DNA of 54,954 nt. Source: Streptomyces sp. AC555_RSS877 (GTDB lineage: Bacteria > Actinomycetota > Actinomycetes > Streptomycetales > Streptomycetaceae). Shown piece by piece: positions 34,216-46,262 of this stretch. The position numbers and the translations under genes are program-made. How positions within the stretch are numbered: the first letter of the stretch is position 1; every line of letters starts with the position of its first letter. Below the pieces are notes generated by a model. That model was not told the DNA's origin. It saw nothing but the letters and a program-made list of their open reading frames with translations, and did not search any database. The DNA is taken from the NCBI RefSeq assembly GCF_019049245.1, contig NZ_JAGMUK010000033.1:1-54954 (forward strand), in the 5' to 3' direction.

Positions 34216-35042
34216 TGTCTGTGATCGCACTGGCAGGCTGCAGTGGCGCACCCGGCGTGACCACGAGTGCGCTCGCCTTGCTGCTGTCGTGGCCGCTGGA
34301 TCCGGGGCGGCGGATGATCCTGGCTGAGTGTGACCCGGATGGCGGGGCGGTGCTGCACGGGCTGCTGCAGGGCACGCTGGGTGACCGGTACGGGTTGCGC
34401 AACCTGTCCGTCGCGGCCCGCAAGGGCGAGTTCAGCGATGCGTTCTGGCGTCAGCTGATCGACCTGAGCGGTGAGGACGGCAAGAAGGAATCGCCGCGTG
34501 ACCGGTTGTTGCTGCCGGGCATTACCGATCCCGCGCAGGCGGCGAGCCTGGGCTCTGTATGGAAGGTCTTGGCCCAGATGTTCCGCGGCATCGAAGCCGA
34601 GAGCGGGCACGACGTTCTGATCGACCTTGGCCGCTGCGGGGCGTTCGGGCCCTCCGGTGTCCTGGCCGAGCAGGCCGACACAGTCATCGTGGTGGTGCGT
34701 AACACCCTGCGCTGCCTGCAGGCCGCGGAAGCCCGGGTGCGTGCGCTGGAGGAACGGGTCGGCGAGGTAGGGCTGATTGTGATCGATGAGGGTCCCTACC
34801 CAGCGGGCGAGGTGCAGCGGGTGCTGCAGGTGCCGGTGGTAGCGACCCTGCCGTACGCGCCGGACGACGCCCGTGTGCTGTCGGACGGCGCCGAGCAGGC
34901 CCGTCGTTTCACCAAGTCGCCGCTGATGAAGGCCGCCCGGACGGGCAGTGCCCTGCTGGTGCAGCGGGCCGCTGTGCGGCGGGCCCGTCTCGATCCGGGC
35001 GGCGTGCGTGCCGCGGGCGGGCAGGTGACCCGTGCGCGGTAG
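34215..35042 (+). CDS. CpaE-like (TadZ) MinD/ParA-family ATPase
   Basis: 275 aa from ATG at 34215. The nucleotide loop near residues 8-17 reads G-C-S-G-A-P-G-V-T-T, so it lacks the lysines of a normal deviant Walker A. The second region D-P-D-G-G and the V-L-I-D-L-G strand are retained. TadZ/CpaE proteins place the Tad machine at its cellular site, and divergent P-loops occur in the family. It overlaps the TadA gene by 11 bases. Confidence 0.82.
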   Translation: MSVIALAGCSGAPGVTTSALALLLSWPLDPGRRMILAECDPDGGAVLHGLLQGTLGDRYGLRNLSVAARKGEFSDAFWRQLIDLSGEDGKKESPRDRLLLPGITDPAQAASLGSVWKVLAQMFRGIEAESGHDVLIDLGRCGAFGPSGVLAEQADTVIVVVRNTLRCLQAAEARVRALEERVGEVGLIVIDEGPYPAGEVQRVLQVPVVATLPYAPDDARVLSDGAEQARRFTKSPLMKAARTGSALLVQRAAVRRARLDPGGVRAAGGQVTRAR

Positions 35043-36531
35043 GCCTCTGCACACCGATCCCAGTGTGGTTGCGCCGGCTGGCCACCCCCTGCAGGCGTGG
35101 ACGCACCAGGCGAACGGCGCACCTGCCCGTGCCGGTGCTGCCTCAAGTGCGCACGCGCTCGGCGCCACCACTCCTCAGGTCACCGTCGATTACAAGGTCG
35201 CTCGGCATATCGCGGCCCAGGTCGCCAAGCAGCGCGAGGAACTGCTCAAGTCGACGCCCGATATGGACCGGGCCAGCGAAGAGCAGCGGTGCCTGGACTG
35301 GATCAACGAGGCTGTTGCGGTGTGGTCGGACGCCCAGGCGATGGCGCCGCAGGAAGATGAAGCACTGCGGCGTGCCGTCTACGACCTGCTCTTCAGGGCG
35401 GGTCGGCTGCAGCCGTATCTGGACGATGAGCGGGTCGAGGACATCATCATCCAAGGGCCGCACGAGGTGTGGCTGGACTACGGCGACGGCGAGCGCCGCA
35501 TGGTGGGGCCGATCGCGGACTCGGAAGAGGAACTGCTGGAGCTCCTGCGGGAGCTGGCCCGTGGTTCCGGGCACAACGAGCGCACCATCTCCACCGCGAA
35601 CCCGACGCTGGCGCTGTCGTTGCAGGACGGTTCCCGTCTGCAGGCGATCTCCGGGCTGGGGCCGATGACGTATGCGGTCATCCGCCGGCACCGGGTCTCC
35701 CACGCGGACCTCGATGACTTGGTACGGCTGGGCACGATCGACCCGGTCCTGCGTGACTTCCTCGGCGCGTGCGTGCGCGCGGAGAAGAACATCATGATCG
35801 CGGGGAAGCAGAAGGCGGGGAAGACCACGCTGCTGCGGGCGATGCTCAAGGAGTTCGATCCGGAGACGCGGTTTGCCACCATCCAGACCGAGGACGAGCT
35901 GTTCGCCCACGCCAACGGCTACCACCGCCAGGTCGTCTCCCTGGTCGGGCGTGAGTCCAACGGTGAGAAGGACGTCACCGGCCGGGGCGCCGGCGAGGTC
36001 ACCCTGCTGGACCTGATGCATCCGGCGCTGCGGATGTCGCTGGAGCGGATCGTGGTCGGTGAGGTCCGCGGCCCGGAAGTCGTCGCCATGATGCAGGCGT
36101 TGACGAACGGGTCGGGCGGCAACCTGTGCACCATCCACGCCCGCCGCCCGGACATCATCTTCGACCGGATCGCCGAGCTGTACGCGCTCGCCCAGGAGAA
36201 TCTGAGCGAGCAGTTGGCCTACCGGCAGACCGCCAACGGCCTGGACTTCATCGTCTACGTCGACATGACGGACGAGACGCAGATCGGCGGGCGGCGTCAC
36301 CGCTACGTCTCCCACGTCCTGGAGCTGACCGGGATCGGCGAGAACGGCCGTCCCGCCACGAACACGATCTTCTCCCCCGGCACCGAGTGGGGTGACCTGC
36401 GGGCAGTCCCGCGGATGGATCCGAGCTGTATCGACGACCTGCGCCGCGTCGGCTTCGACTCCGCCCTCCTGCAGCAGCCCTACGGGGCCTGGCAGGCGCC
36501 GCTGCCTCTGAAAGTGGAGGTAAGGCGATGA
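35032..36531 (+). CDS. tadA: TadA/CpaF secretion ATPase
   Basis: 499 aa from GTG at 35032 inside the end of the CpaE-like gene. The N-terminal domain carries D-E-R-V-E-D-I-I-I-Q-G-P near residue 133. Walker A is A-G-K-Q-K-A-G-K-T-T near residue 258, with the Asp-box region T-I-Q-T-E-D-E-L and the R-I-V-V-G-E-V-R-G-P-E Walker B/His-box region near 339, then L-C-T-I-H-A-R-R. These are hallmarks of the hexameric type II/IV secretion ATPase that powers Flp pilus assembly. Length is typical for actinobacterial TadA. Confidence 0.93.
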   Translation: MRGRPLHTDPSVVAPAGHPLQAWTHQANGAPARAGAASSAHALGATTPQVTVDYKVARHIAAQVAKQREELLKSTPDMDRASEEQRCLDWINEAVAVWSDAQAMAPQEDEALRRAVYDLLFRAGRLQPYLDDERVEDIIIQGPHEVWLDYGDGERRMVGPIADSEEELLELLRELARGSGHNERTISTANPTLALSLQDGSRLQAISGLGPMTYAVIRRHRVSHADLDDLVRLGTIDPVLRDFLGACVRAEKNIMIAGKQKAGKTTLLRAMLKEFDPETRFATIQTEDELFAHANGYHRQVVSLVGRESNGEKDVTGRGAGEVTLLDLMHPALRMSLERIVVGEVRGPEVVAMMQALTNGSGGNLCTIHARRPDIIFDRIAELYALAQENLSEQLAYRQTANGLDFIVYVDMTDETQIGGRRHRYVSHVLELTGIGENGRPATNTIFSPGTEWGDLRAVPRMDPSCIDDLRRVGFDSALLQQPYGAWQAPLPLKVEVRR

Positions 36532-37484
36532 CCTTGTTGCTGGGGCTGCTGTGCGGCATGGCCGTGATCGGCGGGCTGATCGGCGCCGTGGCCGGTGTCG
36601 TGGGCACGACCGCACCGCGCCGGGCCCCGCTGCGGCAGCGGTGGCAGGCCCTGCGCGGCCGGGAAAAGGCTGAGGACGTACGGCTGCGGCGGCGGACCTT
36701 CACCGTCTTGGCGGTCGTGGTGTTCGTCGGCGTGTGGCTGGTGTCGGGGAACTTCGTGGGCGGCACGCTGCTCGGCTCGGCGGTCATCGGCGTGCCCTGG
36801 CTGATCGCCCCGGCGCAGCTTGCGCAGGAACGCATCGGGCAGTTGGAGGCGCTCAGCGAATGGACCCAGCGGCTGGCTGGGCTCTTGAGGTTGGGTATGG
36901 GCTTGGAACAGGCGATGATCACCAGCCGTCAGGGTGCACCGGAGGAGCTTTCCGGGCAGATCGTCAACCTGTCGGACCGGCTGCGGCTGGGCTGGCGGCC
37001 GCAGGAGGCGCTGCGGGCGTTCGCCGAGGAGCTTGACGACGTCACCGCGGACAAGGTGGTCGCCGCGCTCATCCTGTCGGTCAACGACCGCGGGCCGGGT
37101 CTGGCGCAGGCCTTGGAGGACCTGGCAGGCACGGTCCGCGATGAGGTCGCCAAGAAGCGCTCCATCGAGGCGGACCGGGCCAAACCCCGCACCACCGTGC
37201 GGTGGATGACCATCCTCACCGTGGGCGTCGTCGTGGCCGGGTTCTTCGTCCCGTCCTACACCAAGCCGTACTCCACGCTGCTGGGCCAGCTGGTGCTCGC
37301 GCTTCTGATGGCCGGGTTCATCGGGGTGCTCGCTTTGATGCGGCAGCTGGGCTCCTTCCGCCGCATCCCTCGCTTCTTGATCACCGACCCCTCCAGCACC
37401 GTCCGCCTGCCCGCACCCGCCAAGGACCCGGACATGCCGGACGTGCCGGTCGCCGGCCGTGAGCCGGAAGGAGTCAGCTCGTGA
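36528..37484 (+). CDS. tadB: TadB-like inner-membrane platform protein
   Basis: 318 aa from ATG at 36528 (ATGA overlap with tadA). Membrane helices lie at about residues 2-25, 58-92, 228-242 and 250-270. The cytoplasmic core between them has the T2SS-F pattern L-L-R-L-G-M-G-L-E-Q-A-M and D-R-L-R-L-G-W-R-P-Q-E-A-L-R. TadB pairs with TadC to form the platform on which pilins are assembled. The C-terminal 45 residues are a polar cytoplasmic tail. Confidence 0.9.
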   Translation: MTLLLGLLCGMAVIGGLIGAVAGVVGTTAPRRAPLRQRWQALRGREKAEDVRLRRRTFTVLAVVVFVGVWLVSGNFVGGTLLGSAVIGVPWLIAPAQLAQERIGQLEALSEWTQRLAGLLRLGMGLEQAMITSRQGAPEELSGQIVNLSDRLRLGWRPQEALRAFAEELDDVTADKVVAALILSVNDRGPGLAQALEDLAGTVRDEVAKKRSIEADRAKPRTTVRWMTILTVGVVVAGFFVPSYTKPYSTLLGQLVLALLMAGFIGVLALMRQLGSFRRIPRFLITDPSSTVRLPAPAKDPDMPDVPVAGREPEGVSS

Positions 37485-38365
37485 ACCTGCTTCCCGTCGT
37501 AGTCACCGGTGGCACGGTCGGCGCCGGCCTCGCGTTGCTGGTGCGGGAACTGCTGCGCCCCCAGCCCGCGCTGGCGGCCGCGCTCGCGCGCAGCGCCCCG
37601 ACGGCCATGACTCTGCCCGAGCCGGAACTGGACCGCGAAGAGCAGTGGGGACGGTGGCTGCTGGCCCGCCTCGAGCGCCTGCCTGGAGTGCGGGTCCCGA
37701 GCACCAACCTGGCCCTGCTCGGGCAGGGACCGGGCCAGTTCATGCTGAAGAAGACCGCACTTGCCGCTCTCGGCCTGCTCTGTCCGGTCCTCGTCACGAT
37801 CCCGTGGATCATCGCGGGCGTCGCCCTGCCGTTCTACGTTCCCGCCGCCGTGGGCCTGCTCATCGCGGGGCTGCTGTTCATCACCCCGGATCTCGCGGTG
37901 CGAGACCAGGCCAAGCGGGCGCGGGAGGAGTTCACGCACGCCCTGTCCGCCTACCTGGACCTGGTCGCGCTCAAGCGGGCCGCCGACGCCGGCCCCGCGG
38001 AAGCACTGGAAAAGGCCGCCGAAGTCGGCCGCGGCTGGCCCTTCCTCTATCTGCAGGCAGCACTGCGCCGGGCCCGGCTGGAGAAGATCCCGCCCTATCA
38101 GGCACTGACGGAACTCGCCGAGCAGTACGACCTGCGTGTCCTGGACGATGTCGCCGACATCATGCGCGGGTCGGCCACCGACGGCGCCGCCGTCTACAAG
38201 GCTTTGCGGGCCCGCACTGCCGCTCTCAACAGCGAGCTGCTGGCCGCGCAGGCTGCCGAAGCGAACGCTGCCAGCGAGAAGATGACCGCCCCCGGAGCTC
38301 TCCTCGCCGTGCTGGTCATGCTGCTGATGGCGTTCCCCGCGGTGATCCGCATGCTCACCGTTTGA
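37481..38365 (+). CDS. tadC: TadC-like inner-membrane platform protein
   Basis: 294 aa from GTG at 37481 (GTGA overlap with tadB). Membrane helices near residues 3-22, 87-135 and 271-292 enclose a T2SS-F domain (F-T-H-A-L-S-A-Y-L-D-L-V-A-L-K-R-A near 150; L-R-V-L-D-D-V-A-D-I-M near 215). It is the partner of TadB in the Flp pilus platform. Confidence 0.9.
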   Translation: MNLLPVVVTGGTVGAGLALLVRELLRPQPALAAALARSAPTAMTLPEPELDREEQWGRWLLARLERLPGVRVPSTNLALLGQGPGQFMLKKTALAALGLLCPVLVTIPWIIAGVALPFYVPAAVGLLIAGLLFITPDLAVRDQAKRAREEFTHALSAYLDLVALKRAADAGPAEALEKAAEVGRGWPFLYLQAALRRARLEKIPPYQALTELAEQYDLRVLDDVADIMRGSATDGAAVYKALRARTAALNSELLAAQAAEANAASEKMTAPGALLAVLVMLLMAFPAVIRMLTV

Positions 38366-38411
38366 TCAACCGTTCTCACATTCCAACTTGGTTGGTGGAG
38401 GAGCACACCTG

Positions 38412-38627
38412 ATGAAGTACACCGCAATCCGTTCCTACCGCGCTGTCCGCTGGCTGACCACGCGCCTGGAAGAGGCGACGGCTGAGGCCGCGCGTCACCC
38501 GGACCGGGGTGACATCAGCATCACCACCGTCATCATCTGGGTCGCCGCCGTCACGGGCGCCCTGGTGATCGCCGGGAGTATCGCCGTGGTGATCGCCAAG
38601 TACAACGGAAACCTGGCCGGCATCTGA
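38412..38627 (+). CDS. Flp-type pilin
   Basis: 71 aa from ATG at 38412 with GGAGGAG about eight bases upstream. A basic, charged leader of about 36 residues ends in R-G-D-I-S-I, followed by one hydrophobic helix (I-T-T-V-I-I-W-V-A-A-V-T-G-A-L-V-I-A) and a short tail. This is the expected build of an actinobacterial Flp pilin. Position directly after TadC supports it as the main pilus subunit. No prepilin peptidase gene is in the window, so processing would need one elsewhere. Confidence 0.82.
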   Translation: MKYTAIRSYRAVRWLTTRLEEATAEAARHPDRGDISITTVIIWVAAVTGALVIAGSIAVVIAKYNGNLAGI

Positions 38628-39052
38628 TGAACGGCGGCGACCGGCTGAAAGCCTGGTGGCGCGGGCGACGATTGCGCGATGACCGGGGCGATACGTCCAT
38701 CCAGATGGCGATCGTCTACCCGTTCGTGCTGCTGGCCACGATCGCCGTCATCCAGGCGTCCATGTGGTACTACGCCCGGCAGATCGCGTTGACGGCCGCC
38801 CGCGAGGGTCTCACCGTAGCCCGCTCCTACCAGGCTTCCCCGGCCGACGGCACGGCAAGGGCCCGCGAGGTCCTGGGGCGTGCCGCGGGTGACAGCCTGC
38901 GCGGCTACAGCGTCACGGCGAACAGCGATGGGGAGCGTGTGCAGGTCCAGGTCTCGGGCACGGCCATGTCGATGATCCCGGGCCTGTCCGGCCTGCAGGT
39001 CACGCAGTCCGCGTCCGGTCCGGTGGAGCGCTGGACTGTCCCGGGAGGGTGA
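38627..39052 (+). CDS. TadE-like pseudopilin (1)
   Basis: 141 aa from ATG at 38627 (TGATG overlap with the pilin). The motif D-R-G-D-T-S-I-Q-M-A-I-V-Y-P-F-V-L-L near residue 20 is the TadE signature: charged leader, G-x-x-x-I-x-x-x-x-x-P, then a membrane helix. A small extracellular domain follows. Likely minor pilin of the Flp pilus. Confidence 0.87.
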   Translation: MNGGDRLKAWWRGRRLRDDRGDTSIQMAIVYPFVLLATIAVIQASMWYYARQIALTAAREGLTVARSYQASPADGTARAREVLGRAAGDSLRGYSVTANSDGERVQVQVSGTAMSMIPGLSGLQVTQSASGPVERWTVPGG

Positions 39053-39513
39053 ACCAGGTGCGATACACGGTCCGATGGGCTCGCAGACTCCGCGGCGATG
39101 AGGGCAGCGCCTCGATTGAGGCTGCCATCATCCTCCCTGCCTTGATCATGTTCATCTGTATGGCCATCGCCGGGGGACGCATTGTCACCTCTGGCTCGAA
39201 GATCGACGCGGCAGCGGAGGACGCGGCGCGGGAGGCCTCCATTCACCGCACAGCGGGGGCCGCGCAGGGCGCCGCGCAGGCGGCGGCGGCTGAGTCCCTC
39301 AACGACCAGGGCATCAAGTGCGCGTCGACCAGCGTCAGCATCAACACGGCCGGTCTCAGCGTGCCGGTGGGGCAGGTAGGGACGGTCACCGCGACGGTGA
39401 CCTGCACGGTCATTCTCGCCGACCTGTTGCTTCCGGGAGTGCCGGGAGCGAAGACGCTCACGTCGACCGCCACTTCGGTAGTGGACCAGTACAGGCAGCG
39501 GGGTGACGGATGA
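39049..39513 (+). CDS. TadE/TadF-like pseudopilin (2)
   Basis: 154 aa from GTG at 39049 (GTGA overlap). Signature G-S-A-S-I-E-A-A-I-I-L-P-A-L-I-M near residue 20, with the conserved Glu at position +5 that the first TadE-like protein lacks (it has Gln). One membrane helix is followed by an Ala-rich helical and beta region with two cysteines (C-A-S-T and V-T-C-T-V). Confidence 0.86.
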   Translation: MNQVRYTVRWARRLRGDEGSASIEAAIILPALIMFICMAIAGGRIVTSGSKIDAAAEDAAREASIHRTAGAAQGAAQAAAAESLNDQGIKCASTSVSINTAGLSVPVGQVGTVTATVTCTVILADLLLPGVPGAKTLTSTATSVVDQYRQRGDG

Positions 39514-39961
39514 TCTTCCGTCGGACTGGCCGGTGCCGAACCCGGCTGGATGACCGGGGTGGTGTGACGGTGTTCGTCGCGGTGTGCGTCGTCGCGCTGC
39601 TCGGGATCATCGGTGTCGCCGTCGACGGCGGCAGCAAGATGCGCGCCACGGAACGCGCCGACTACGTCGCCGGCGAAGCGGCCCGGGCGGGCGGACAGGC
39701 CATCGACCCCGCCGAGGCCATCAGCGGCAACGCGATCGTCGTCAATCCGCAGGACGCGCAGGCCGCCGCCCAGGCCTACCTGCGCTCGGCGGGTGCCACC
39801 GGCAGGGTCAGCGTGTCCGGCGACGGCAAGACCCTCAGCGTCGTCGTCACCGGCTCGTACGACACGAAGTTTCTGTCGGCGGTTGGGATCGGCTCGTTGT
39901 CGGTGACCGGCCACGGCAAGGCCACCCTCCTGCATGGCGTCACTGCTCCTGAAGGAAACTG

Positions 39962-39962
<1 letters not shown>
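39510..39962 (+). CDS. TadG-like protein
   Basis: 150 aa from ATG at 39510 (ATGA overlap). The start D-D-R-G-G-V-T-V-F-V-A-V-C-V-V-A-L-L is the TadG-type membrane segment, followed by A-V-D-G-G-S and a helical/beta periplasm-side domain. It lacks the large von Willebrand-like domain of proteobacterial TadG, as is usual for short actinobacterial versions. Its stop overlaps the start of the LysM-BTAD gene (TGATG). Confidence 0.83.
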
Positions 39963-43474
<3,512 letters not shown>

Positions 43475-43501
43475 CCGATGTGCGCGCAGATGCGCAGCGC
43501 A

Positions 43502-43783
43502 TCACTGCCCGCTGGGGGCGACGTCGCGAGCTGCGTACGCGAGGAGTTCCCTGACGGCGGCCTCCTGGGAGGCAGGAGGGCGTTCACGCCACTGGGACAG
43601 CGTGTCGCGGACGGTCTGCGCAACGGCCTTCGCGCGCTGCACCAGGTCGCCGTCGAGAGCCGTCACGTCCCCGCTCGCAGTGCGGCCCGTGACGACGATG
43701 GGACCTGCCAACGGGTACAGGGGCATGCCACGCCCAGGCGCTCGCCAGAGCCCAGGGGGCCAGGTTCTGAGGTAGGTCGAGCT
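43502..43783 (-). pseudogene. DUF3846-like gene, C-terminal part
   Basis: Reading away from the insertion, the minus strand gives K-L-D-L-P-Q-N-L-A-P-W-A-L-A-S-A-W. A frame change then leads to P-L-Y-P-L-A-G-P-I-V-V-T-G and Q-T-V-R-D-T-L-S-Q-W-R-E-R-P-P-A-S. The two match the second half of a DUF3846-like Streptomyces protein. The N-terminal part lies 2 kb away at 45787-45944, beyond the IS5-type element. Confidence 0.65.
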
Positions 43784-43874
43784 TTACTGCTCGTTTCAGA
43801 ATGAGACCTTGATCTCGACTGCTCGGCGGCGTGGAACTCGGTGATGCCACGGAACCGGTTGCTCTGCTTGCGCG

Positions 43875-44897
43875 TTGGCTCGACAGGTCTATGAGGGGAG
43901 AACCTTGTCGAGCTTGAGCTTCCCGCCGGTGCGGGCTGTCGGACGCGGGGCGGCCTGGTATCGCGGTGATTGCCATGTCCACTCCGTGCGCTCGGGCGGC
44001 GGAGAACTCACTCCCGAAGAGTTGGCGCTCGGAGCCCGCGCCGCCGGGCTCGACTTCATCGCGACGACAGAGCACAGGTCTGCTGCGGAACCCGGTGTAT
44101 GGGGACATCTGGCTACCGAGGACTTCTTGATTGTTCTCGGTGAGGAAGTGACCACGAAGACCGGGCACTGGCTCGCGCTCGGCGTCAGCCCCGGCCAGGT
44201 CGTCGACTGGAACTACGGGGTCAGAGACGGACTGATCGATCAGTGTCTGGACCAGGTCCATCGAGTGGGAGGCCTGTGCGTGGCGGCGCACCCGCATGTG
44301 CCCTATCCATCGGGCGACTTCATGTACTCCTTCCAGGGCTTCGACGTGGTGGAGGTGTGGAACGGGCCATGGACTTCAGACCGGCCCTGGAATGCTGACA
44401 ACGAGGCTGCCCTGGCCGAATGGGGGCGGAGCCTCGCAGCCGACATCCAGACGGGTTCGTGGCGACCGGCGATGGGCAACAGTGACACCCACTTGGAGGG
44501 GCAGATCGGCATCCCTCACACTGTGGTCTTCGCCGAGGAGTTGAGTACGGCGGCGATCCTGGCCGGGATCCGCTCGGGCCGGAGCTGGATCGCCGAGTCG
44601 GCGGCCGTGGAGGTGTCGTTCACGGCCAATGTGGAGGGTCGCATCGCCGGAGTGGGAGAACTGCTCGCAACTCATGGTGGGCGGGTCGAAGTGCGCGCAG
44701 CGATACAGGGCGTACCGGCGGCGACCGTCAGCTTCCACACCGATCGAGGGAAGGTTCACCGCGCGGCCCTTCCCGGTGACGGAGCAGGTGTGGTGCAGTG
44801 GCACACGACGGCGGAGGACTCGGCGTTCGTCCGCATCGAGGTCCGCCATCCCAACGGGCCCGTCGCCGCACTCACCAATCCGGTCATCCTGTTCTGA
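43875..44897 (+). CDS. PHP-domain metal-dependent hydrolase (CehA/McbA-like)
   Basis: 340 aa from TTG at 43875; TTG at 43905, with GAGGGGAG just upstream, is an equally good start. Metal-ligand motifs are intact: G-D-C-H-V-H-S near residue 31, T-T-E-H-R-S near 64, A-A-H-P-H near 137 and N-S-D-T-H near 202. These define the PHP phosphoesterase fold of CehA/McbA-like hydrolases. Family members usually carry about 100 more N-terminal residues, so this copy may be truncated by the element's left end. It lies inside the IS5-type element, so it travels with it. The natural substrate cannot be inferred. Confidence 0.78.
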   Translation: MARQVYEGRTLSSLSFPPVRAVGRGAAWYRGDCHVHSVRSGGGELTPEELALGARAAGLDFIATTEHRSAAEPGVWGHLATEDFLIVLGEEVTTKTGHWLALGVSPGQVVDWNYGVRDGLIDQCLDQVHRVGGLCVAAHPHVPYPSGDFMYSFQGFDVVEVWNGPWTSDRPWNADNEAALAEWGRSLAADIQTGSWRPAMGNSDTHLEGQIGIPHTVVFAEELSTAAILAGIRSGRSWIAESAAVEVSFTANVEGRIAGVGELLATHGGRVEVRAAIQGVPAATVSFHTDRGKVHRAALPGDGAGVVQWHTTAEDSAFVRIEVRHPNGPVAALTNPVILF

Positions 44898-44906
44898 CTG
44901 ATCGCT

Positions 44907-45748
44907 TCAACGTGCGGTGCGCAGGCGGCGGAGGCAGATAAGGCTGCAGGCCAGTTCGAGCAGGCCCTGGTGGAGGTCGGCGCGTCGTTCGTAGCGGATC
45001 CGGAGTCGTTTGAACTGGTGCAGCCAGGCGAAGGCGCGCTCCACCACCCAACGCACCTTGCCCAGCCCCGAGCCGTGGGCGACGCCGCGTCGGGCGATCA
45101 GCGGCTTGATGCCGCGTTTCCACAGCAGGCGGCGGTACTTGTCGAAGTCGTAGCCCCGGTCGGCGTACAGGCGCCGCGGTTTCCGGCGGGGGCGTCCCCG
45201 ACGTCCCCGGATCGATGGGACCGCGTCCAGCAGCGGCAGGAGCTGGGTGACGTCGTGTCGGTTGCCACCGGTGAGCGTGACGGCGAGCGGGGTTCCGTGG
45301 CGGTCGACGATCAGATGATGTTTGGAGCCGGGACGGGCGCGGTCGACGGGCGAGGGGCCGACGTGATCCCTCCTTTGAGCGCCCGGACGTGTGATCCGTC
45401 CACGGCGCAGTCGTCGAGGTCCAGGAGGTCGGCACGGCGCAGCTCGGTCAGCAAGGCGGCTTGCAGACGCGGCCACACGCCGGCCTCCGTCCAGTCCCTC
45501 AGCCGGCGCCAGGCCGTCACGCCTGAGCAGCCCACAGTCTCCGCGGGGACATCGCGCCAGGCGACACCGGTGCGCAGAACATACATCACGCCGGCGAGCG
45601 CCGCTCGGTCGGGGACGCGCAGCCGTCCGGGGAAGCGGTGGCGTCGCGCGGGAGCGGGTGGCAGTAGCGGTGCCACCCGCTCCCACAAAGCGTCAGGAAC
45701 AAGATCAGCACGCACCCGGACACCCTGCCGACCAAGATCGCCCAGCAC
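44907..45748 (-). CDS. IS5-family transposase (two frames, ribosomal frameshift likely)
   Basis: The first frame (45748 to 45311) carries the N-terminal half, with L-W-E-R-V-A-P-L-L-P near residue 24, V-L-R-T-G-V-A-W-R-D-V-P and the first catalytic Asp region L-L-D-L-D-D-C-A-V-D-G-S-H-V. The second frame, ending at 44907, supplies G-S-K-H-H-L-I-V-D-R-H-G-T-P, Y-A-D-R-G-Y-D and the C-terminal W-V-V-E-R-A-F-A-W-L. A one-base slip at the purine run just after A-L-K-G-G (near 45374) would fuse them. Programmed slippage is usual in this IS group, so the element may be active. Confidence 0.82.
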
Positions 45749-45786
45749 AAGTCCTGCGGCTCAATTCATTCTGAAACGATCAGTTA

Positions 45787-45944
45787 GGCCGTTGCCGTGA
45801 ATGTGCAGAAGGGCCCGCCGGTTGTACATCCCTTGGTAGACGGCGTCGGATCAGACCTGCACCTGGCTCGCGGATTGCGCATCGGTCGCGGGCAGATCGA
45901 GGACGGTGACCGTGGCATCTGGGTCGATGCGCAGTGCTCGCATG
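45787..45944 (-). pseudogene. DUF3846-like gene, N-terminal part
   Basis: ATG at 45944 with a strong GAGGAGGAACC directly upstream. It reads M-R-A-L-R-I-D-P-D-A-T-V-T-V-L-D-L-P-A-T, meets an in-frame TGA, and continues in the same frame as A-V-Y-Q-G-M-Y-N-R-R-A-L-L-H-I-H-G-N-G up to the right edge of the IS5-type element. The gene was therefore hit by a nonsense change as well as by the insertion. The C-terminal part is at 43502-43783. Confidence 0.7.
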
Positions 45945-46262
45945 GTTCCTCCTCGTCGGCTCGGGGGCTCGAGGGCTCGGCTGCGCACTGCGCAGGCGCG
46001 GCGCGCAGGGCTGCGCAATGATCACGAGGTCTGCGCAATGCACGGCTGATCAGGGGTTTCTGATTGCGCAGCCTGCTGGGCGTGAGGTGACATCGGATGC
46101 GCAGTCGGTGCGCGGTGGCGGACTTACTGCTGTGCGCTGGCGTGGTGGCGGATGAGGGCATGCCAGCGGCGCTCGAAGTCGACGGCGTTCTCGGTGATGT
46201 AGTCGGTGGTGACGGGCTTGTTGTACTGAGCGGTGATGCCGCGGGCTGCGCACTCCTGCGCA
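45876..46262. repeat. TGCGCA motif array, cluster 2 (10 copies)
   Basis: TGCGCA starts at 45876, 45929, 45982, 45989, 46012, 46032, 46065, 46099, 46247 and 46257. They span the start of the DUF3846-like pseudogene, its upstream gap and the 3' end of the SpdB-like gene. The motif and density match cluster 1 at 3346-4336, suggesting one binding protein acts at both ends of this region. Confidence 0.75.

Larger units (their letters stand above)
43787..45783. mobile_element. IS5-type element with passenger gene (1,997 bp)
   Basis: The outer ends read inward CTGCTCGTTTCAGAATGA (left) and CTGATCGTTTCAGAATGA (right), 17 of 18 identical, and are flanked by the direct repeat TTA (43784-43786 and 45784-45786), as expected for IS5-family insertion. 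Inside are a PHP-type hydrolase gene and an IS5-type transposase on opposite strands. A third, weaker end (CTGATCGCTTCAACGTGC from 44898) lies just before the transposase and may be the left end of an ordinary 0.9-kb IS. The element splits a DUF3846-like gene. Confidence 0.75.

Noticed and set aside
44897..45783. Simple 0.9-kb IS5 insertion next to an unrelated PHP gene
   Set aside because: The inner left end matches poorly, while the outer end at 43787 matches 17 of 18 and gives a clean TTA duplication, so the 2-kb unit is preferred.
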